A stretch of 64,000 nucleotides of DNA. It comes from Rhizopus sp. PT2906. Taxonomy: Eukaryota > Mucoromycota > Mucoromycetes > Mucorales > Rhizopodaceae. The position numbers and the translations under genes are program-made. The stretch spans positions 124,001 to 188,000 of the forward strand of contig JAMYHX010000004.1 of NCBI GenBank assembly GCA_025529335.1, given 5' to 3'. Of the stretch, positions 40,930 through 53,823 are shown piece by piece (the first letter of the stretch is position 1; each line of letters begins with the position of its first letter). The notes below the pieces were generated by a model. The model was not told the origin of the DNA. It ran no database searches and saw nothing but the letters and a program-made list of their open reading frames with translations.

Positions 40930-43900
40930 ATGCCTTCACAACAACAAGGTAGACCTGTGCCTCTTGCTCATACAAGAGCATTTATACCATCCTCAACTAT
41001 CGATTTCCCCGTTCAACGTCGCTGGGCTGTATCTATATTCGTCTTGTTACAAGCATGGAAAGCCACTGATTTATTTACAGTCTATCAAGCTGCTTACCCA
41101 GAGCAATATAATGGCATCTTTTTCAAATGGTTTTTGATTGATGCTATATACATGCTTGCTCTGTACATTGCAAAGATTCCTTGGTTACAATTCTCAGCTC
41201 TCAAAACCATTTTCCTTACTATGCTTTTATTTTGGATAAATCTGATTCTGTTTTCTGTTCCTAGCGTAATTACAAGTTTATATACTTTTTATATGCAAGT
41301 AACTAACTTTAATCTAGGTCGGATTGGCTGGTATTCTCTTTAAAAACTTTTTTGGTAAGAAAATCCCAAATAATCCTATTACAGTTAACTTAATAATACC
41401 CTTAGGTGATGTTATTGGACAACAGATTGGTGTATCTTCAGCTAGAATGGTGAATGTGAAGGATATTGTACAAAACTCTTCACACATCTTGGGTAGACAC
41501 GCAGTTCATATTCTTCCCTATGGGTAAAAAAAAAAGCATCTTCTTTATGACCATTGACTAATTCGAAACTATTAGTACTGCAAAATTGAACGCCAACAAT
41601 GACTTTTATTGTATATCTCCTGACGGCTCAAACAACCAACTTGTCTATATACCCATCATCTTGAACAACACAGTACCAAAATCAGTCTCACTTGCTCGAT
41701 ATGAGTTTGACACCAACGAAAAGACGGTCAAGGAATACAAAGGTCGCGAAATTCAACGAGCTACAGAGATCTCTCAGGCAAAGGAAGGACTTCAGTATTA
41801 CTACATCAAACTGACAAAGCCTGGTGTTTATAAGTTGGAACAAATCATTTCAACAGATAATGTGGATGTTCGACTGTATGATCGACTATTGTTCATCTTT
41901 ACGTGTCCTTCAGCTAAATTTAAACCCATTAAGCACGCAGAGTATTGTACTGAAGACCAGGAAACACTCGAGATTGATGTCTCTGGTGTACCTCCTTTCA
42001 AGATTGAGTATCAACGTAGCACAAAGGCTGGTCAACAAACAAATCTTAAATTAGAGCGCATTCAACCTGAAGACTATACCTCTCCTCTTCAGCGACTCCC
42101 CAATGGACTACTTTCAGCTGATCCATCCTTCTTTTCGTCTAGAAAGCATAATGATTACCGATGGGGTGCAGTACAACAAGTGACAATTCCTTTGAATTTG
42201 ACATTCCATTCGGCTGTGGATCAAGAGTATCGTCTCTCTCGTCTTATTGACGGTGCCGGTAACGAGGTCGACTTGAAACATGCACCAGAACAGACATTTT
42301 CTGTCCGCCCACGTCCTACTGTCAAATTCGAATGCAGTCAGACAGATCCGATCAACCTATTGATTGGAGCCAAACACGCTGAACTGCCTTTGAACCTTCA
42401 AGGTACAGCACCTTTTGTCTTGAGTTATACAGACTCAAATGATGCCGACTTGCACACAACTAAACTCAAGAGCTCTGATGATAAAATCCGTGTCAACGCT
42501 CCTGGAGAATATAACCTTGTGTCAATTGAAGACAAGTACTGTAAAGGCCACGTCAAGCTTCCTTCTGTCTGCCAAGTCGTTCAACCACCTCATCCGTCTG
42601 TCAAGCTTACCTCAACACCTATTGCTTCCGAATGTGCTGGTGACAGCGAAGTGGGCATGAAGTTTGTTGCCGAATTGTCAGGCACTCCTCCCTATCACCT
42701 CGAGTACACTATTTCCAAGCTTTCGGGGCATCATAAGCGAGTGCTGGTTGACAGAAAGGTGGAAAAGGTCGACCGTTCACGTCACATCTTTTCGTATTTG
42801 CCAGAATCAAGCGGTGAGTACATCTACGAGTTCAAGACATTGGCCGACAAGTTATACAAGGGCCTTCCTGCCGGGATCGATCCAATCTATCAAGTGGTTC
42901 GTCCTCAACCTGATGCTCGATTCAAGGGCCACCGTCAATCACATAAGGCACGTACCTGTTTGGGTCAAGACCTTAGTCTAGACGTTGAATTATCCGGTGA
43001 CGGGCCATTTGAACTGGCTTGGACAGTGGGTGATCAATTGTACTCTGATGTAGCCGAAAACAAGAAATATACCATCAAGTTACCTCCCTTTGATCAGCCT
43101 GGTCATTTTGTTGTTTCACTGGTTAGAATTAAGGATGTCAACATGTGTATCAAGGAACTCGAAGCGCGTGATTTTACTATTAATGTTCGTCATGATCGTC
43201 CTACGGCCTCCTTTGCGGGCGAAGAAAAAGCGGTTGCGGTGACAGAAGGATCCACTGCTCAGCTGCCTCTTCGATTGACTGGAGAGGGCCCATGGTCTGT
43301 CGTTTACTATAATGTCGAAAAGGGTGAACACAGCAAGGTTCGTAAAGTGTTTAAAGACCCTAATGCGGAAATTGAAGTACGAAGCGTTGGTCACTATGCC
43401 CTTGCACATGTGGAAGATAGCGTTTGTCCTGGTGATGTGTCAGGTGCGCAGTATGAGGTCAAATGGATCGACAAACCTGTGATCACGATCGCAGAAGGAC
43501 AGACGGAACAGGTCTCCAGCTCGGTGTACGAACGACCTGCAGTCTGTCAAGGTGATCATGACTCGATCGACATCCTCTTTTCTGGTCAAGGACCTTTCTA
43601 CTGCTCTTATGAAGAACAATATCAAGCTCCACGCAAGAGACACTTAGAAAAATTAGGAACTGAAGAGATCACGACTGGTCTTGGCCGTGTTCATTTACCG
43701 CTAAAAACAAATCAAGGTGGAAAGTATAGATATGTGTTTGACCGACTTGCCGATCAACGTTACTCGGATCCTTTCAAGATCCGTAACCTTGAAGTCCACC
43801 AGACAGTACATTCGAATCCCACGGTGAAATTCACATCTCGTACGACTCGCAACAGCTACTCTTTGTGTGTGGGTGACAATTTGATGTTTGATAAGGCACA

Positions 43901-44804
43901 GCCCTTGGAGATTGAGCTGACAGGTCAGGCACCATTTACAGTTGAACTAGGCATCCGTCATCAGTCTGATCTGAACGGACGAGTGATCACTTTATCGGAT
44001 ATCATGACCGAACGTTACGAGATCCGATTGCCCGATGAGCTCGAGACAGCTGGAGACTATCATCTGCAGCTTCTTCGCGTGAAGGATGCAAATGGCTGTA
44101 GTACTGCTGTGGCTGAAACAGAACATACGCATATCAAGCTGAACGCATTGGACATTGCTACCATCACGCCTATTGAAGCATGTAGTGACTCTTGTGTAGG
44201 GGATAATCTCGAGTTCTCTCTGTCTGGTGTTGCACCATTTACAATCTCGTACCTCTTTAATGGTAAAACCGAATACGTAAAGTCCACCACTTCCCGACTC
44301 TCGATGATTGCCGATAAACCTGGTAACTTGACGATCCTTTCTGTGGGCGATAAAAGAAACAAGTGTCGCTCGTTCCCCAAGGATATGTCTCGTATCATTC
44401 ATGAGGTACCTTCTTCTCGTGTGAGCGGTGGTCGAGAAATTCTTGAAAACATTCGTGAAGGTAAAAAAAAAAGAAGAAGACAATGTGTAGAGCTTCATAC
44501 TCACTTTTATAAAAGGCGACATGGTTCAAGCTGTGGTTGACTTGATTGGTACACCACCCTTTGACTTTGAATGGCGCAGAAGTGAGCTCATTTGGGATGA
44601 GCAAAGGAAGCGTCATTTCAAGGGTAAAGCATTAGAAAGCCATTTGGTATATGATGTACAAGAACATCAGTATGTTATCAATACGTCCGTGGAGGGTATT
44701 ATTGAGGTAAGTTTTTTTTTTTGGATTTGAATCAACATATTCACTGTTTATGTTAGGTTGTGAGTATTAAAGATCGATACTGTCAGTACCCTCGTCACCA
44801 TTAG
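40930..44804 (+). CDS. POM152: Nuclear pore membrane glycoprotein POM152
   Basis: Five exons (40930-41265, 41318-41523, 41576-44460, 44516-44706, 44757-44804) give 1221 residues, slightly shorter than yeast Pom152 (about 1340). The N-terminal 80 residues face the pore, then hydrophobic segments at about 36-56, 70-90 and 95-115 lead into the lumenal part. The rest is a series of immunoglobulin-like repeats, each with a GxxPFxxxY/W motif (for example VPPFKIEYQ, GTAPFVLSY, GDGPFELAW, GQAPFTVEL, GVAPFTISY) and conserved cysteines. POM152 forms the lumenal ring that anchors the nuclear pore in the nuclear envelope. Exon 5 codes only for the last 15 residues. The intron 3 acceptor is ATAAAAG, without a pyrimidine tract. 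Confidence 0.95.
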
Positions 44805-45212
44805 AAACAAGAAGAAAGACGCGCGTGTTGTGTAAATAAAAAAAAAAATATATAAGACTTCTTTTAAAAGAAATATCAAATGTTTAGAAAGTCATTGTTC
44901 ATTCATTTTTCCATGTTTTCAGGCTTCAAACTTGTAGGAAATGCAGATTGATATGTTTATTTAAATTAAAGCTTATTAAATGTCTATTCTCTTATAAATC
45001 CTCTTCTTTATAATGCAAGCAATTAATATCAATGTAAATAACTGATTTACTAATCCTTTTACTTTTTGTGGGCTATCTTTTATTATTTACTTTATTTTCT
45101 ATCAGCGTAAGTTTAATATCTGAATAAAGTGTAATGAAATATATATATATGAGTATGTTTATATGGGAAGGGGATAACTATGTACAATAGAAAAAATATA
45201 AAGAGAGAGATG
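44805..45212. other. Convergent intergenic spacer
   Basis: About 410 bp between the stop codons of POM152 and the eight-exon gene on the other strand. AT-rich, with poly(A) signals on both strands; no gene. Confidence 0.55.
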
Positions 45213-46271
45213 CTAATATCGTTTAGTCGCATGATCATTGCCAAATGCTGATGAAGGTTGATGAAGAAAAGCAGTAAGAGGCTGCTCTATAATAGTATTA
45301 CTTTTAGTGGATGACTTTGTCTGCATTATAGATGGATGATAAGACGATGATGGTGCAGTAGGATAAGCGTATCTTTGTAACATGGAAGAAGAAGCTTGTT
45401 GTACTGGCACTGATTTTACTAATTGTTGCTGTTGTTGTTGTTGCTATAAACATATCAGTAAAAGGTTCATGACGCACGTGCGATTTTCCTTACTCTTTTT
45501 TTTCGCGTCATATCTGCATATGTCATGTAACTGATATAAGCTTGAAGTGCATTACGTCTATATCTCGGACGCGGTTTCTAAACAGGCAATGAATAATTTA
45601 TCCTTTTTTTTATGTACCAAAGAGAAATAGTTACCGCATCCTGTAGCGTCCTTTTAATTGAATATGACTAAACAGAAAGAATATATGGTTAGATTCATAT
45701 GATCTCCAAAAAAAAAAAAAAAGCAGTTGAATTTACCACAGTCGATTTCTGATTCAGTTTGGGTACCATTGTGGATCTAAATGGTTACAGAGAATGAATA
45801 TTTAGTAGTGCATTTCCTCTTTTTATTACCTTTTGTCTTGAACTCTGGAATATACATTTCCTGTCTTTGTATCTGATGGATCAAAGTAGGATTGGACGCG
45901 ATCTAATGAATACATGTGTTTACAATAAAGTATTATATATAACAGGGATGAGTCCTTACTGCTCTCTAATGGCATTTCACTTCCTATTGACAGTTTGTGT
46001 GTCTCTTGTGACTTGTTGTGGAAGTAAGAAGGGTAAGGAGGTGGTGTAGAAGGTGCGGCTAATGAAGAATGAATGAATGGTGATTCTTTTCTAATTTTGG
46101 ATGTATATATAGTTACAGTAACCATCAGATTGATTTTCAGATATAGACGATCGATGTTGCGGAACATACGTGGGTGAATCAAATGGTCTACAGTGATGTT
46201 CTCTTCTGACTGGCTCCTATGGATAGTGTGTAAATGGTTCGTAAAGAGGCATCGAGACTTTATTTTACCAT
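45213..46271 (-). CDS. Eight-exon gene for a basic, Gln/Ser-rich protein, unknown function
   Basis: Exons 46269-46271, 46170-46216, 45960-46090, 45830-45902, 45737-45776, 45635-45667, 45494-45577 and 45213-45443 join in frame to 213 residues. All seven introns have GT..AG ends and lengths of 50-80 nt. Exon 1 would hold only the ATG. The centre contains KPRPRYRRNALQAYISYMTY, a basic, possibly helical segment that looks like the conserved core. It is followed by a poly-Gln run coded by CAA repeats and a Ser/Pro/Tyr-rich tail. The N-terminal half is rich in Pro, Ser and Tyr. No known domain was identified. The dense, phase-consistent splice pattern makes a real gene likely. A nuclear role is possible from the basic core, but this is a guess. 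Confidence 0.6.
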
Positions 46272-47107
46272 AACTCTACTAAAAGGTCGCTTATTTGGAC
46301 AATCTTCTTCTTCCCTTTCTCTTTTCTTTCCCTCTTTTTTTTATTTTTTTATTAGCATTAATAACAATGAAATAAGGGTTCAACGTCAACTTTCTCTAAC
46401 CTAGCAAATTGTGTATAGACATCAATCTATTTGAGCGAGTATTGTTATTATTATTTTGGCGGCCTGTTTGATTTGCCAAGGCAACCAGGATTGAACCCGC
46501 CTCTTCTTCTTCATTTCTAGCAGTCTCATTATTTGAACAAGTGTAATAAAAAGTCATAAGTGACCGTGAATGTAGGAATGGGAACGTGTGATAGGGAAAG
46601 GAAAAGAAAGAAAGAAAGTAAAAAAAAAAAAAGGGATTTTATTTAGTTTATAAATTATTTTTATTACTTGCATTCGTACAACCCATTGAAATAGGCTTCT
46701 ACTTTTATGTTAATCATCTCGTCACATGCATATAAAGACTAGAAAGAATGAAAGGGGGATTTTGACATCATCATCATCCCTATTTCCAATTTGAGTTACA
46801 GGGTATCACATATATGCACTTTTTATATAAACTTCTAGAACAAGTGCATAAATAATCAAGTCCGTGCGTACACAAGGTTTGGATCGGTCCTTTCGAGGGA
46901 TGATTTACGTAGTTTCCGAAATGACACAAGTGAACTTGTTTGTTTGACAGCACACGTTTTAACAATAAGGCTTTGCTATTTTTTATATGGCTCACTGTCT
47001 GTGTGTCATTCGGAATATTATATCTTTATACTCATGACATTGGTTGGACAAGGAAAAAAGTGGACAGAATGGTATCCTACCCTCGTACAAAAGGTCTGTG
47101 TGTGTAT
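46272..47107. other. Intergenic region
   Basis: About 835 bp upstream of the eight-exon gene. No convincing ORF. A fragment on the minus strand near 46465-46500 looks like the 3' half of a tRNA but has no 5' half (see rejected items). Confidence 0.45.
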
Positions 47108-47286
47108 GATTTGTACGATAAGTCATCCATTATACTATCGGGAGTACGTACGTGTCCCATGATGTCGAATTAACGTCTTTACACAAACACACAGACATAG
47201 TTCAGATGATCTCTTTTTTTCTCTCTCTTTTTCTTTTTTCTCTTTTTCTGTACGCCCTGTTTTACAGTGCCGCCAGTGTCAAATGG
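47108..47286 (+). repeat. Left inverted-repeat arm of the 1.6-kb element
   Basis: Matches the reverse complement of 48608-48718 in five ordered blocks, with a C/T-rich insertion between the fourth and fifth blocks. The outermost shared sequence is GATTTGTACGATAAGTCAT. Confidence 0.65.
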
Positions 47287-48607
47287 CGTATATTCAGAAA
47301 GCAGCTTGTAACCCAATCAGGGAGTTTGTCTAGATTATGGTAGGAAATGTGACAGACAGGTACTGATTGAAAAGAGTTATCCAGGACAAAACTATGTTGC
47401 TCAAAAGATGTTGATCAACAAGATTACACCTCATTTGCAGTTATTAAGCAAGTGTGGAAAACATAATGTTGAGATTGGGTGTCAATGTATAAGCATACAT
47501 CATTTTTTGAAAATTGAAATAAATCCCTTAATACAAGATCTTTTTGTATAAACGCATTTACTTTTATGATTTACACGTATGGATGAGAATAATGACAAAA
47601 AGTCTGAATAAGGAATCAATAGGTATAGGATTGAACTATACAATATTCAGCTGCAAACAAGCTACTTTGATCTTTTGGGTATTATTCTGTCAATCCAGAA
47701 GGTTCACTCGGTCTTCGGTTCGAAAGTTAAAAGTAAAAAAAAAAAAAAAAAAAAAAGTGGCCTGTTGCACTTTCCAGTAAAGTCAATGAGTGTAAACTGA
47801 ATTATTTTGTTTATTTAATCTTCTTCCATAATCTGCTTGCACACAGCATGATTCCACAAGGACTTTGAAAAGCCTGTTCTGGACACTTTCAAAGCATTTA
47901 TAAGCATATTGTACGTATTTTGATGTTGTTTTAATGACGTCCAAAGAAGCTTGCGCCGTCAAATTACCTTTCAATTAACTTTAGGTCGCTGGACATAGTA
48001 CGATTGTAGTCTGCAGCAATCACCACCAAAGGTTTCAAAACTATTATCGTTTCTGTTGCCAATATTCAGTTGATGTAGAATATACAGATTATTGGCCATA
48101 ACAGTCAATGTGAGGATGTTTTCGTGTAATGGGAACAGATATATGATCAGTGCAATGTTTATTTATTTTTTTCGGCGATTCTCTCCAAATCGACATCAGT
48201 ACGGTTTCTTTTGTTACTAGAGTGTTCGGCTTCAACATGATCCTTTTAATGTCCTCTTGAAGTTCTGAGCTACAAAAGGCATGAGGAGTGATGTTGTCGA
48301 ATAAATAGTGCCAACTAGAAAACACAAGAACACAAGAATCTCTTTGCAATCATTTATGGACAGAGAAAGAAAAGAAATTGATCTGTATATGCAAGGATAA
48401 AAGATATTGTATCATATTACGCGTCATCAAATACTATAGACTATTAATGCTGTGGGATTGCTATTATATGACATTTATTCTGAAAATGTTGAACCTTATA
48501 TTGTTATGGATCATACTTTCCATCAAAAGGTTCTGAGCTCCACTTAAAAATGAATCTAGTCAAGATATTCTTATTATTACCTTTAATAAATATCAATAAT
48601 AAAACCA

Positions 48608-48718
48608 CCATTTGACATTGGCGGCGCTGAAAAAAGAAAGACATCATTTGAACTATGTTTGTGTAAAGACGTTCATTCGACATCATGGGACACGCACGAA
48701 TGACTTATCGTACAAATC
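48608..48718 (-). repeat. Right inverted-repeat arm of the 1.6-kb element
   Basis: Shorter, more compact copy of the left arm in inverted orientation. It begins inward with CCATTTGACATTGGCGGC and ends outward with the complement of GATTTGTACGA. Confidence 0.65.
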
Positions 48719-49557
48719 TGGCTACTGTTACCTTTTACATCTTTTTTATCTATTTATTTATCCGGTTTTTATCTAATCTGTTTTTGTAACTATATGTTTT
48801 CCTAAAAGACACCACATTGATATATTGGTATAGTGTACATGTTTGCCCCCCCCCCTTTTTTTGATGGGCTCCCATACTTATATAAAGAAAAAGAGAGGCT
48901 TAGCTGTATTTTATATAAGTATGTTTTCATCATTAAATGGGCTTAGAGCTTTTAGAAAGTTGCACTGAACTAAAAAAGAACTGGTTCCCAAAAATGCACT
49001 GTTTTCAGGGTACCCCCCCTAATTCAATAAAATCGACTTGTGCTTTCATTAAATTACACTGACAAAAGCTCATACATAATAACTAAATAATGATCTTGTA
49101 TATTTTCTTTATCCTAGTGCTGCTAGCTTGTAAACAATAACTACTCTTGGCATAACCTCTTATGTGTAAGTGTTACCTGTCCTTTGATGATCAAAGTTGT
49201 TACGGTTCCCGCTGTATCTATTTCTTCCGTAACACTAATTCAGCATATAGCCCAGTAGATAGATGCAGTAATCAATCAAGATGTGCTATTACTATTAAAT
49301 TATGGCAAAAAATATGATCCGCCCTTGTATTCAAAGTGAGTAGAATGTGAAAATATAAAGGACGTGGGTTCGGACAATATAAGCACTGTGTGCGCATTGA
49401 CCACACAACTCTAAAGTAAACCTTAGATAGCTTCCTTTTGTGGAACACAAGGAATTCTTTATACCCGGTTTGTAAAACAGTGTCATGCATACACAACCGT
49501 TTGTTAAAAAGTAACAGAAAGGCTTTTTATTGTCCCCTATAGTAATAAAGAAAGCAC
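48719..49557. other. Intergenic region
   Basis: About 840 bp between the inverted-repeat element and the stop codon of the Ca2+/H+ exchanger gene. A C9 run followed by T's lies at 48846-48860. No gene is recognised. Confidence 0.5.
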
Positions 49558-51239
49558 CTAAGAACTAGGGTGATAGTAGAAAGCCATGGCAACAACAGCA
49601 TAGACAGCCTGTAAATATGTTAACAACAATAATATTAATTAGTAAAAACAAGACTTACCAAGAGTAAGGCGCCTTCCAGCCAGTTGGATTTGCCATCAGC
49701 AATAAGATAGTTGACAATCAAGACGCTAGAGAATAAGACTGTAGTTTCGAATAATTCGAAAAAGAATGTCATGGGAACATCGATCGCCCAACCAGTCAAC
49801 ACGAGCAAGGGGGACACCAAAAGACCAATTTGTAAAGAAGAAGAAACGGCAATACCGATACACAAGTTCATCTTGTTCTTCAAGGCAAAAGTAATGGAAC
49901 TGACGTGTTCAGCAGCACTATAAAGAATGATCAGCATCAAGTATACTTTTTCTACCATCAACACTTACTTTCCGACAATGGGCAAAATAATGAGACCAAC
50001 AAAGGTTTCGTTCAAACCCCAGGCATCAACAACACCTTCGATACTATAAAGAAATGGCATTAGTTTTGGTTGTAAAGATATCAAACGACTTACGCTCCAA
50101 CGAGATATTCAGCATGAAGGGCAATGAAGAGGGTAATGACAAGCAATCTACAATAATGAGACAAATTAACTTCCTGAACTGATTACAAATATAGGATATT
50201 TACGAAGCAATAGCAAAACCAAGGGTAGTATTGGGTTTTTCGTCTTCATCAGCTTCATCTTCAAACTATAAAACTGTTAATGACTCATATCCCCTTATTG
50301 TTTTCTTTTAATTACCAATTCAGAGTGAGTCTTTAATTGGAAAACGAGGTATAAAAAGTAAACGAGCAACAAGATGACGGCGGTTCCATGACTCAAGTTA
50401 ATGATACCAGATTCATATCCACCAGTTGTAGCACCAGTGGCATTGAAAGCAGCAGGAATCAATAGTGAAAGAGTGGTTAAGCCCAGGAGAGAAGTAGAAG
50501 TTTGAGCAGCTAGAACAAAGTGTCAATCTATTTGCATTTTTTTCATTCTCTTTTTGTAAAACAATACCAGTGATATTGAAGTTTTGTTCTGAGCGGCCAA
50601 TACCACCTAATAAGAAGCAGCAACCGAGCACCTACGATGATGGCTTTAATATGCCTTCTTTTTTTTTTTCTTATTTTCAATACTTACAAGCAGAATGTTG
50701 GATAAAATAGAACCCAAGATAGAAGCTAATGAACAATAAGTTATGCTGTTTATGCCACTCCTTTTTTTTTTTTTCATTATTTCTTACCTTGAACAACACG
50801 GATTAATCCTTCCTTTAAGGCAATCATGCCAAGAATAAGTTCGACAGCATTACCAAAAGTAGCATTCAAAAGCTAATAAGCGTAAAGAAAAGCTTAATAA
50901 GTACAAAAAAGGGGTAGTTTATCTCTTTGTCTATTTACTGAGCCAACAACTGAACCAGATCTCAAAGCAATTTCTTCAGTAGCTATTGACGTTGTTATTT
51001 AAATGAAAACTCTTTGTAATTCCTCCGTTCTTACCAAAACCAAGAAGTTTGGCCAAGGGAATAATAGCCATAAAGTTCAAAGAGAACACAACAGTATCAG
51101 AAGCATGGGAAAAAGCCAAAGCAAGAGGAACAAAGATAAGAAGATAGTTGATCTTGGAAGAAAACACAGTGGCTTTGAATGAAGACTTTAATGTAGGCTG
51201 CTCGTCGCCATGAGGCAATAAATGGTCGCGTTCACTCAT
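49558..51239 (-). CDS. VCX1: Vacuolar Ca2+/H+ exchanger (CAX/Vcx1 family)
   Basis: Eleven exons give 376 residues: 51035-51239, 50939-50982, 50788-50872, 50688-50725, 50568-50631, 50316-50509, 50204-50265, 50094-50147, 49969-50043, 49659-49917 and 49558-49608. About eleven hydrophobic segments are visible. The two alpha-repeats that form the cation site carry GNAVELILG (exon 3) and GNAAEHVSSI (exons 9-10), the CAX signature. An acidic loop FEDEADEDEK separates the two halves. The protein exchanges cytosolic calcium for vacuolar protons and keeps cytosolic calcium low. There is only a short cytosolic N-terminus (about 30 residues), shorter than plant CAX autoinhibitory regions, so little N-terminal regulation is expected. 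All introns are GT..AG and 40-80 nt. Confidence 0.95.
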
Positions 51240-52732
51240 TTTGCTTTAGTCAAGAGAAAAAAGAAGAAAAAAAGAAAAAAGAGGAAGGTTTCACGAAATA
51301 AATTGGGGAAGCTTGAGCATAAGACAGTTACCAGATCATGTCAACAAAGCCGAGTCAACCTGGGTTGCACTCATTTATTAAATTTTGGCAGCCTTCATGC
51401 TCCTTTGTAACAGAAATTAGCCACTCTTTCTTTTTGATGCCATATTTAGTATACAACAGAAGGAAGATAAACTATTTAACCTTATTTAAACTTTCTTTTT
51501 TTTTTTTTCTGCTCTAAAACTAGTGTCCAAGCAATAAGTAAATCTCGTTGCTATAGTCACACAAACATGTTTGCAACATTTTACCCAAGGTTTTTTCCAA
51601 GGGCGATCGGTCAAGCGATTATTGTTCTTGTCACCTTAAGCGTGTCACAACATTCGGCATTATTTTCAATATTGGAAATATTGAAATTCAAAAAAGGGCT
51701 AAACAGGAAGGATTCTTGGATGATATAAAAATATCAACAAGTTGAAAAGAAAGTTTGTAAATTGATCACACGCTCGAATTTATAAATCTCCAAGTACGAG
51801 TCAGGATATAAAGAAATTGATCAGTGTTAAGCATGGAAATAGAATAAAAGAAAAGAAAGCTCACGCTATCTTCAAAGGATACAGTTGACGTATTTAGTAT
51901 GAATCATTATAATACTCGAGCATAATCTTAAAGCAGAGTATACATTCTACTTTCAGATGAGAAGAAACCACAATAATGATCGTATTGACAACATTAGCTT
52001 TTAACCTAAACTGACCACTTTCCTCCCCAAAGATTCCCCCCCTTTTTTTTTCCAATGAAGCTCTTATTTTTGAGTATATGAAGTACATTTGCCAACTACT
52101 TTACTTGGCACTTCATTCAAGAAATTGTAGCTAAATATATCATGATGTGTCTTTCTTCATACTAAGCATTCATCAAGAAACAAAAGGAACGCAATGCGTG
52201 TATTTGTTGGTTATGCCAGAAAACTTTCAACGCGTAATCCAGACAAATCATGACACGACTGACCTTGCATTATACAATCACGCCAAATTGATTTTGATGT
52301 CATCCTTTTTGACCTTTCATTCCCGCTGTGCATGCTCCATTTATTTATATACTCGCTCATTAGCACATCTATTTTGTATCGTCTACTTAGGCAATAATTG
52401 ATACTGTTTCTATTAAAACGAGACTATCGGTGAAATTATGTGTTGGAGCCATTCCTTTAAATTACAATGGTTCTCTAATCAGGCACGCTGTTTAAGAGAC
52501 AAAGAAATTGAATGGTCATAACGTATGCTATCAAATTATAAAGAATCTGACTACAATTATTTATTGGAGCCTCCTTTAATTTCCAAAAGTCTATTTAACC
52601 ACATTGTATCGTTTTTTTCTTCTTCTCATCATTCAAAAAATACAACTACATCATATATCTGTACCTATTTAGCCTAATCTTGTGAAATTTATCCCACCGC
52701 GAGAGAGGTTTAAACTGCTAAGGAGAAACAAG
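51240..52732. other. Gene-poor intergenic region
   Basis: About 1.5 kb upstream of the exchanger gene. Several open frames of 60-85 codons overlap without domains or splice patterns. AT-rich, no RNA gene recognised. The right side borders the recombinase relic. Confidence 0.5.
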
Positions 52733-53639
52733 TAAAGCTTCAAGAAACCATTAGCGCTACCTCATCAGCTACCGGTTTGATGGCTCTTCGCACGGTTGTT
52801 CATTATAAGGAGATGGAAAAACATTATCAAGAGTTTATTGATGTGTATAGCGAAGATAACGAACTAAATTCTATCATGGCGTGAATCAAGGAGGGTTACA
52901 ACTATCGTAAATTCTTGAACAAGCGTCTTCATTTACTTTTTACTCAATGACTGATTTATTAGAAATGGCGTATGCTTACGTTACCTTCAGATCGATATTT
53001 GGTATAGGAAGAGTTGAGAAAGTTTTGCAGCTGGGAACTATGGTTCGAGAGGTAAATTCTATAAATGATCTTGTAAGTATATATAACTTCAAATAAATAT
53101 TTTATGCATATCATGCCAACTCTCTGTGTATAAGCCAATAGAAAAGATGAATCCTTAAAGCTATCTGACAAGGAAATGTGCAGCCTTCGCAACTATATGT
53201 ATCAATTATCACAAATTGATCAATTAAGACGCAAAGGAAAGATCAGGCTATTTTTGGTTTACAAGAAGCATTGATTATTACCAAGCACTTACTCCAACGG
53301 GATCAAGAAAATCATTTAAATTTTATCACATTTCGTTTACAAGTCGCCGTCTTCATATTGTTAATTTGTTATACTGGTGCGCGTCCAGGTTCTATAGTAT
53401 CCGTCGCTAAGGTCAAAGACGTCGAATTTTTAAGATGGAAGGTAGGATAATTATATTATTTCACTGACTACATTTATGGCTTCTATTAACACTGGAATAA
53501 TGCCAGCATATAAAAATTTGGCGAGAAGGTCAAGATGAACGCGGTTATCAGATTATCATGCAAATCACTATACCGCATCTAAAAAGCCGTGGTAGATCCA
53601 GAAGACTTCCCCAATACTTTATAAGTTTTCGCTTTTGAT
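52733..53639 (+). pseudogene. Relic of a DUF3435 tyrosine recombinase
   Basis: From 53241 an uninterrupted segment codes for a helical stretch, then VAVFILLICYTGARPGSIVSVAK, then DVEFLRWK. A GT-AG intron (53442-53506) is followed by HIKIWREGQDERGYQIIMQI and TIPHLKSRG. The TGARPG motif contains the first catalytic arginine of tyrosine recombinases, in the form typical of fungal DUF3435 proteins found in Cryptons and Starship captains. An upstream piece (52734-52882) reads as a helical N-terminal segment but is followed by several stop codons. The distal His/Arg/Tyr residues of the active site are missing; the frame stops at 53639. The gene is therefore a fragment. The family is recognised from recall of DUF3435 sequences. 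Confidence 0.6.
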
Positions 53640-53823
53640 GAGAGCTATGGATGTTATCTATTGGATTTTGGCTTGATATATTTAGTTTGATTAATAAAGT
53701 TTCAGAAAAGAGTAGAAAGAGTAGATATTTATGCTATTTTTAAAATCAATACAATCAGCTTAATGTGACTGCATTTTAAAACAACAAAAATGTCCCAGAC
53801 TGTTTATCAAATCTGTATAAATT

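Larger units (their letters stand above)
47108..48718. mobile_element. 1.6-kb element bounded by imperfect long inverted repeats
   Basis: The sequence at 47108-47286 reappears in inverted orientation at 48608-48718. Shared blocks, in order, are GATTTGTACGATAAGTCAT, GTGTCCCATGATGTCGAAT, AACGTCTTTACACAAAC, ATAGTTCA-ATGAT, and GCCGCCA-TGTCAAATGG. The left arm has extra C/T-rich sequence in the middle. The inside is AT-rich and holds only short frames; one near 47345-47490 (CDRQVLIEKSYPGQNYVAQK..) looks like decayed coding sequence. This is the structure of an old DNA transposon or a large foldback element. No target-site duplication could be fixed because the ends are imperfect. Confidence 0.6.

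Noticed and set aside
43992..44522. Minus-strand open frame of 176 codons
   Set aside because: Antisense shadow of POM152 exons.
46462..46510. Possible tRNA on the minus strand (T-arm-like GGGTTCAATCC)
   Set aside because: The T-stem pairs poorly, and there is no D-arm, anticodon arm or matching 5' acceptor strand. At best a 3' fragment of an old tRNA.
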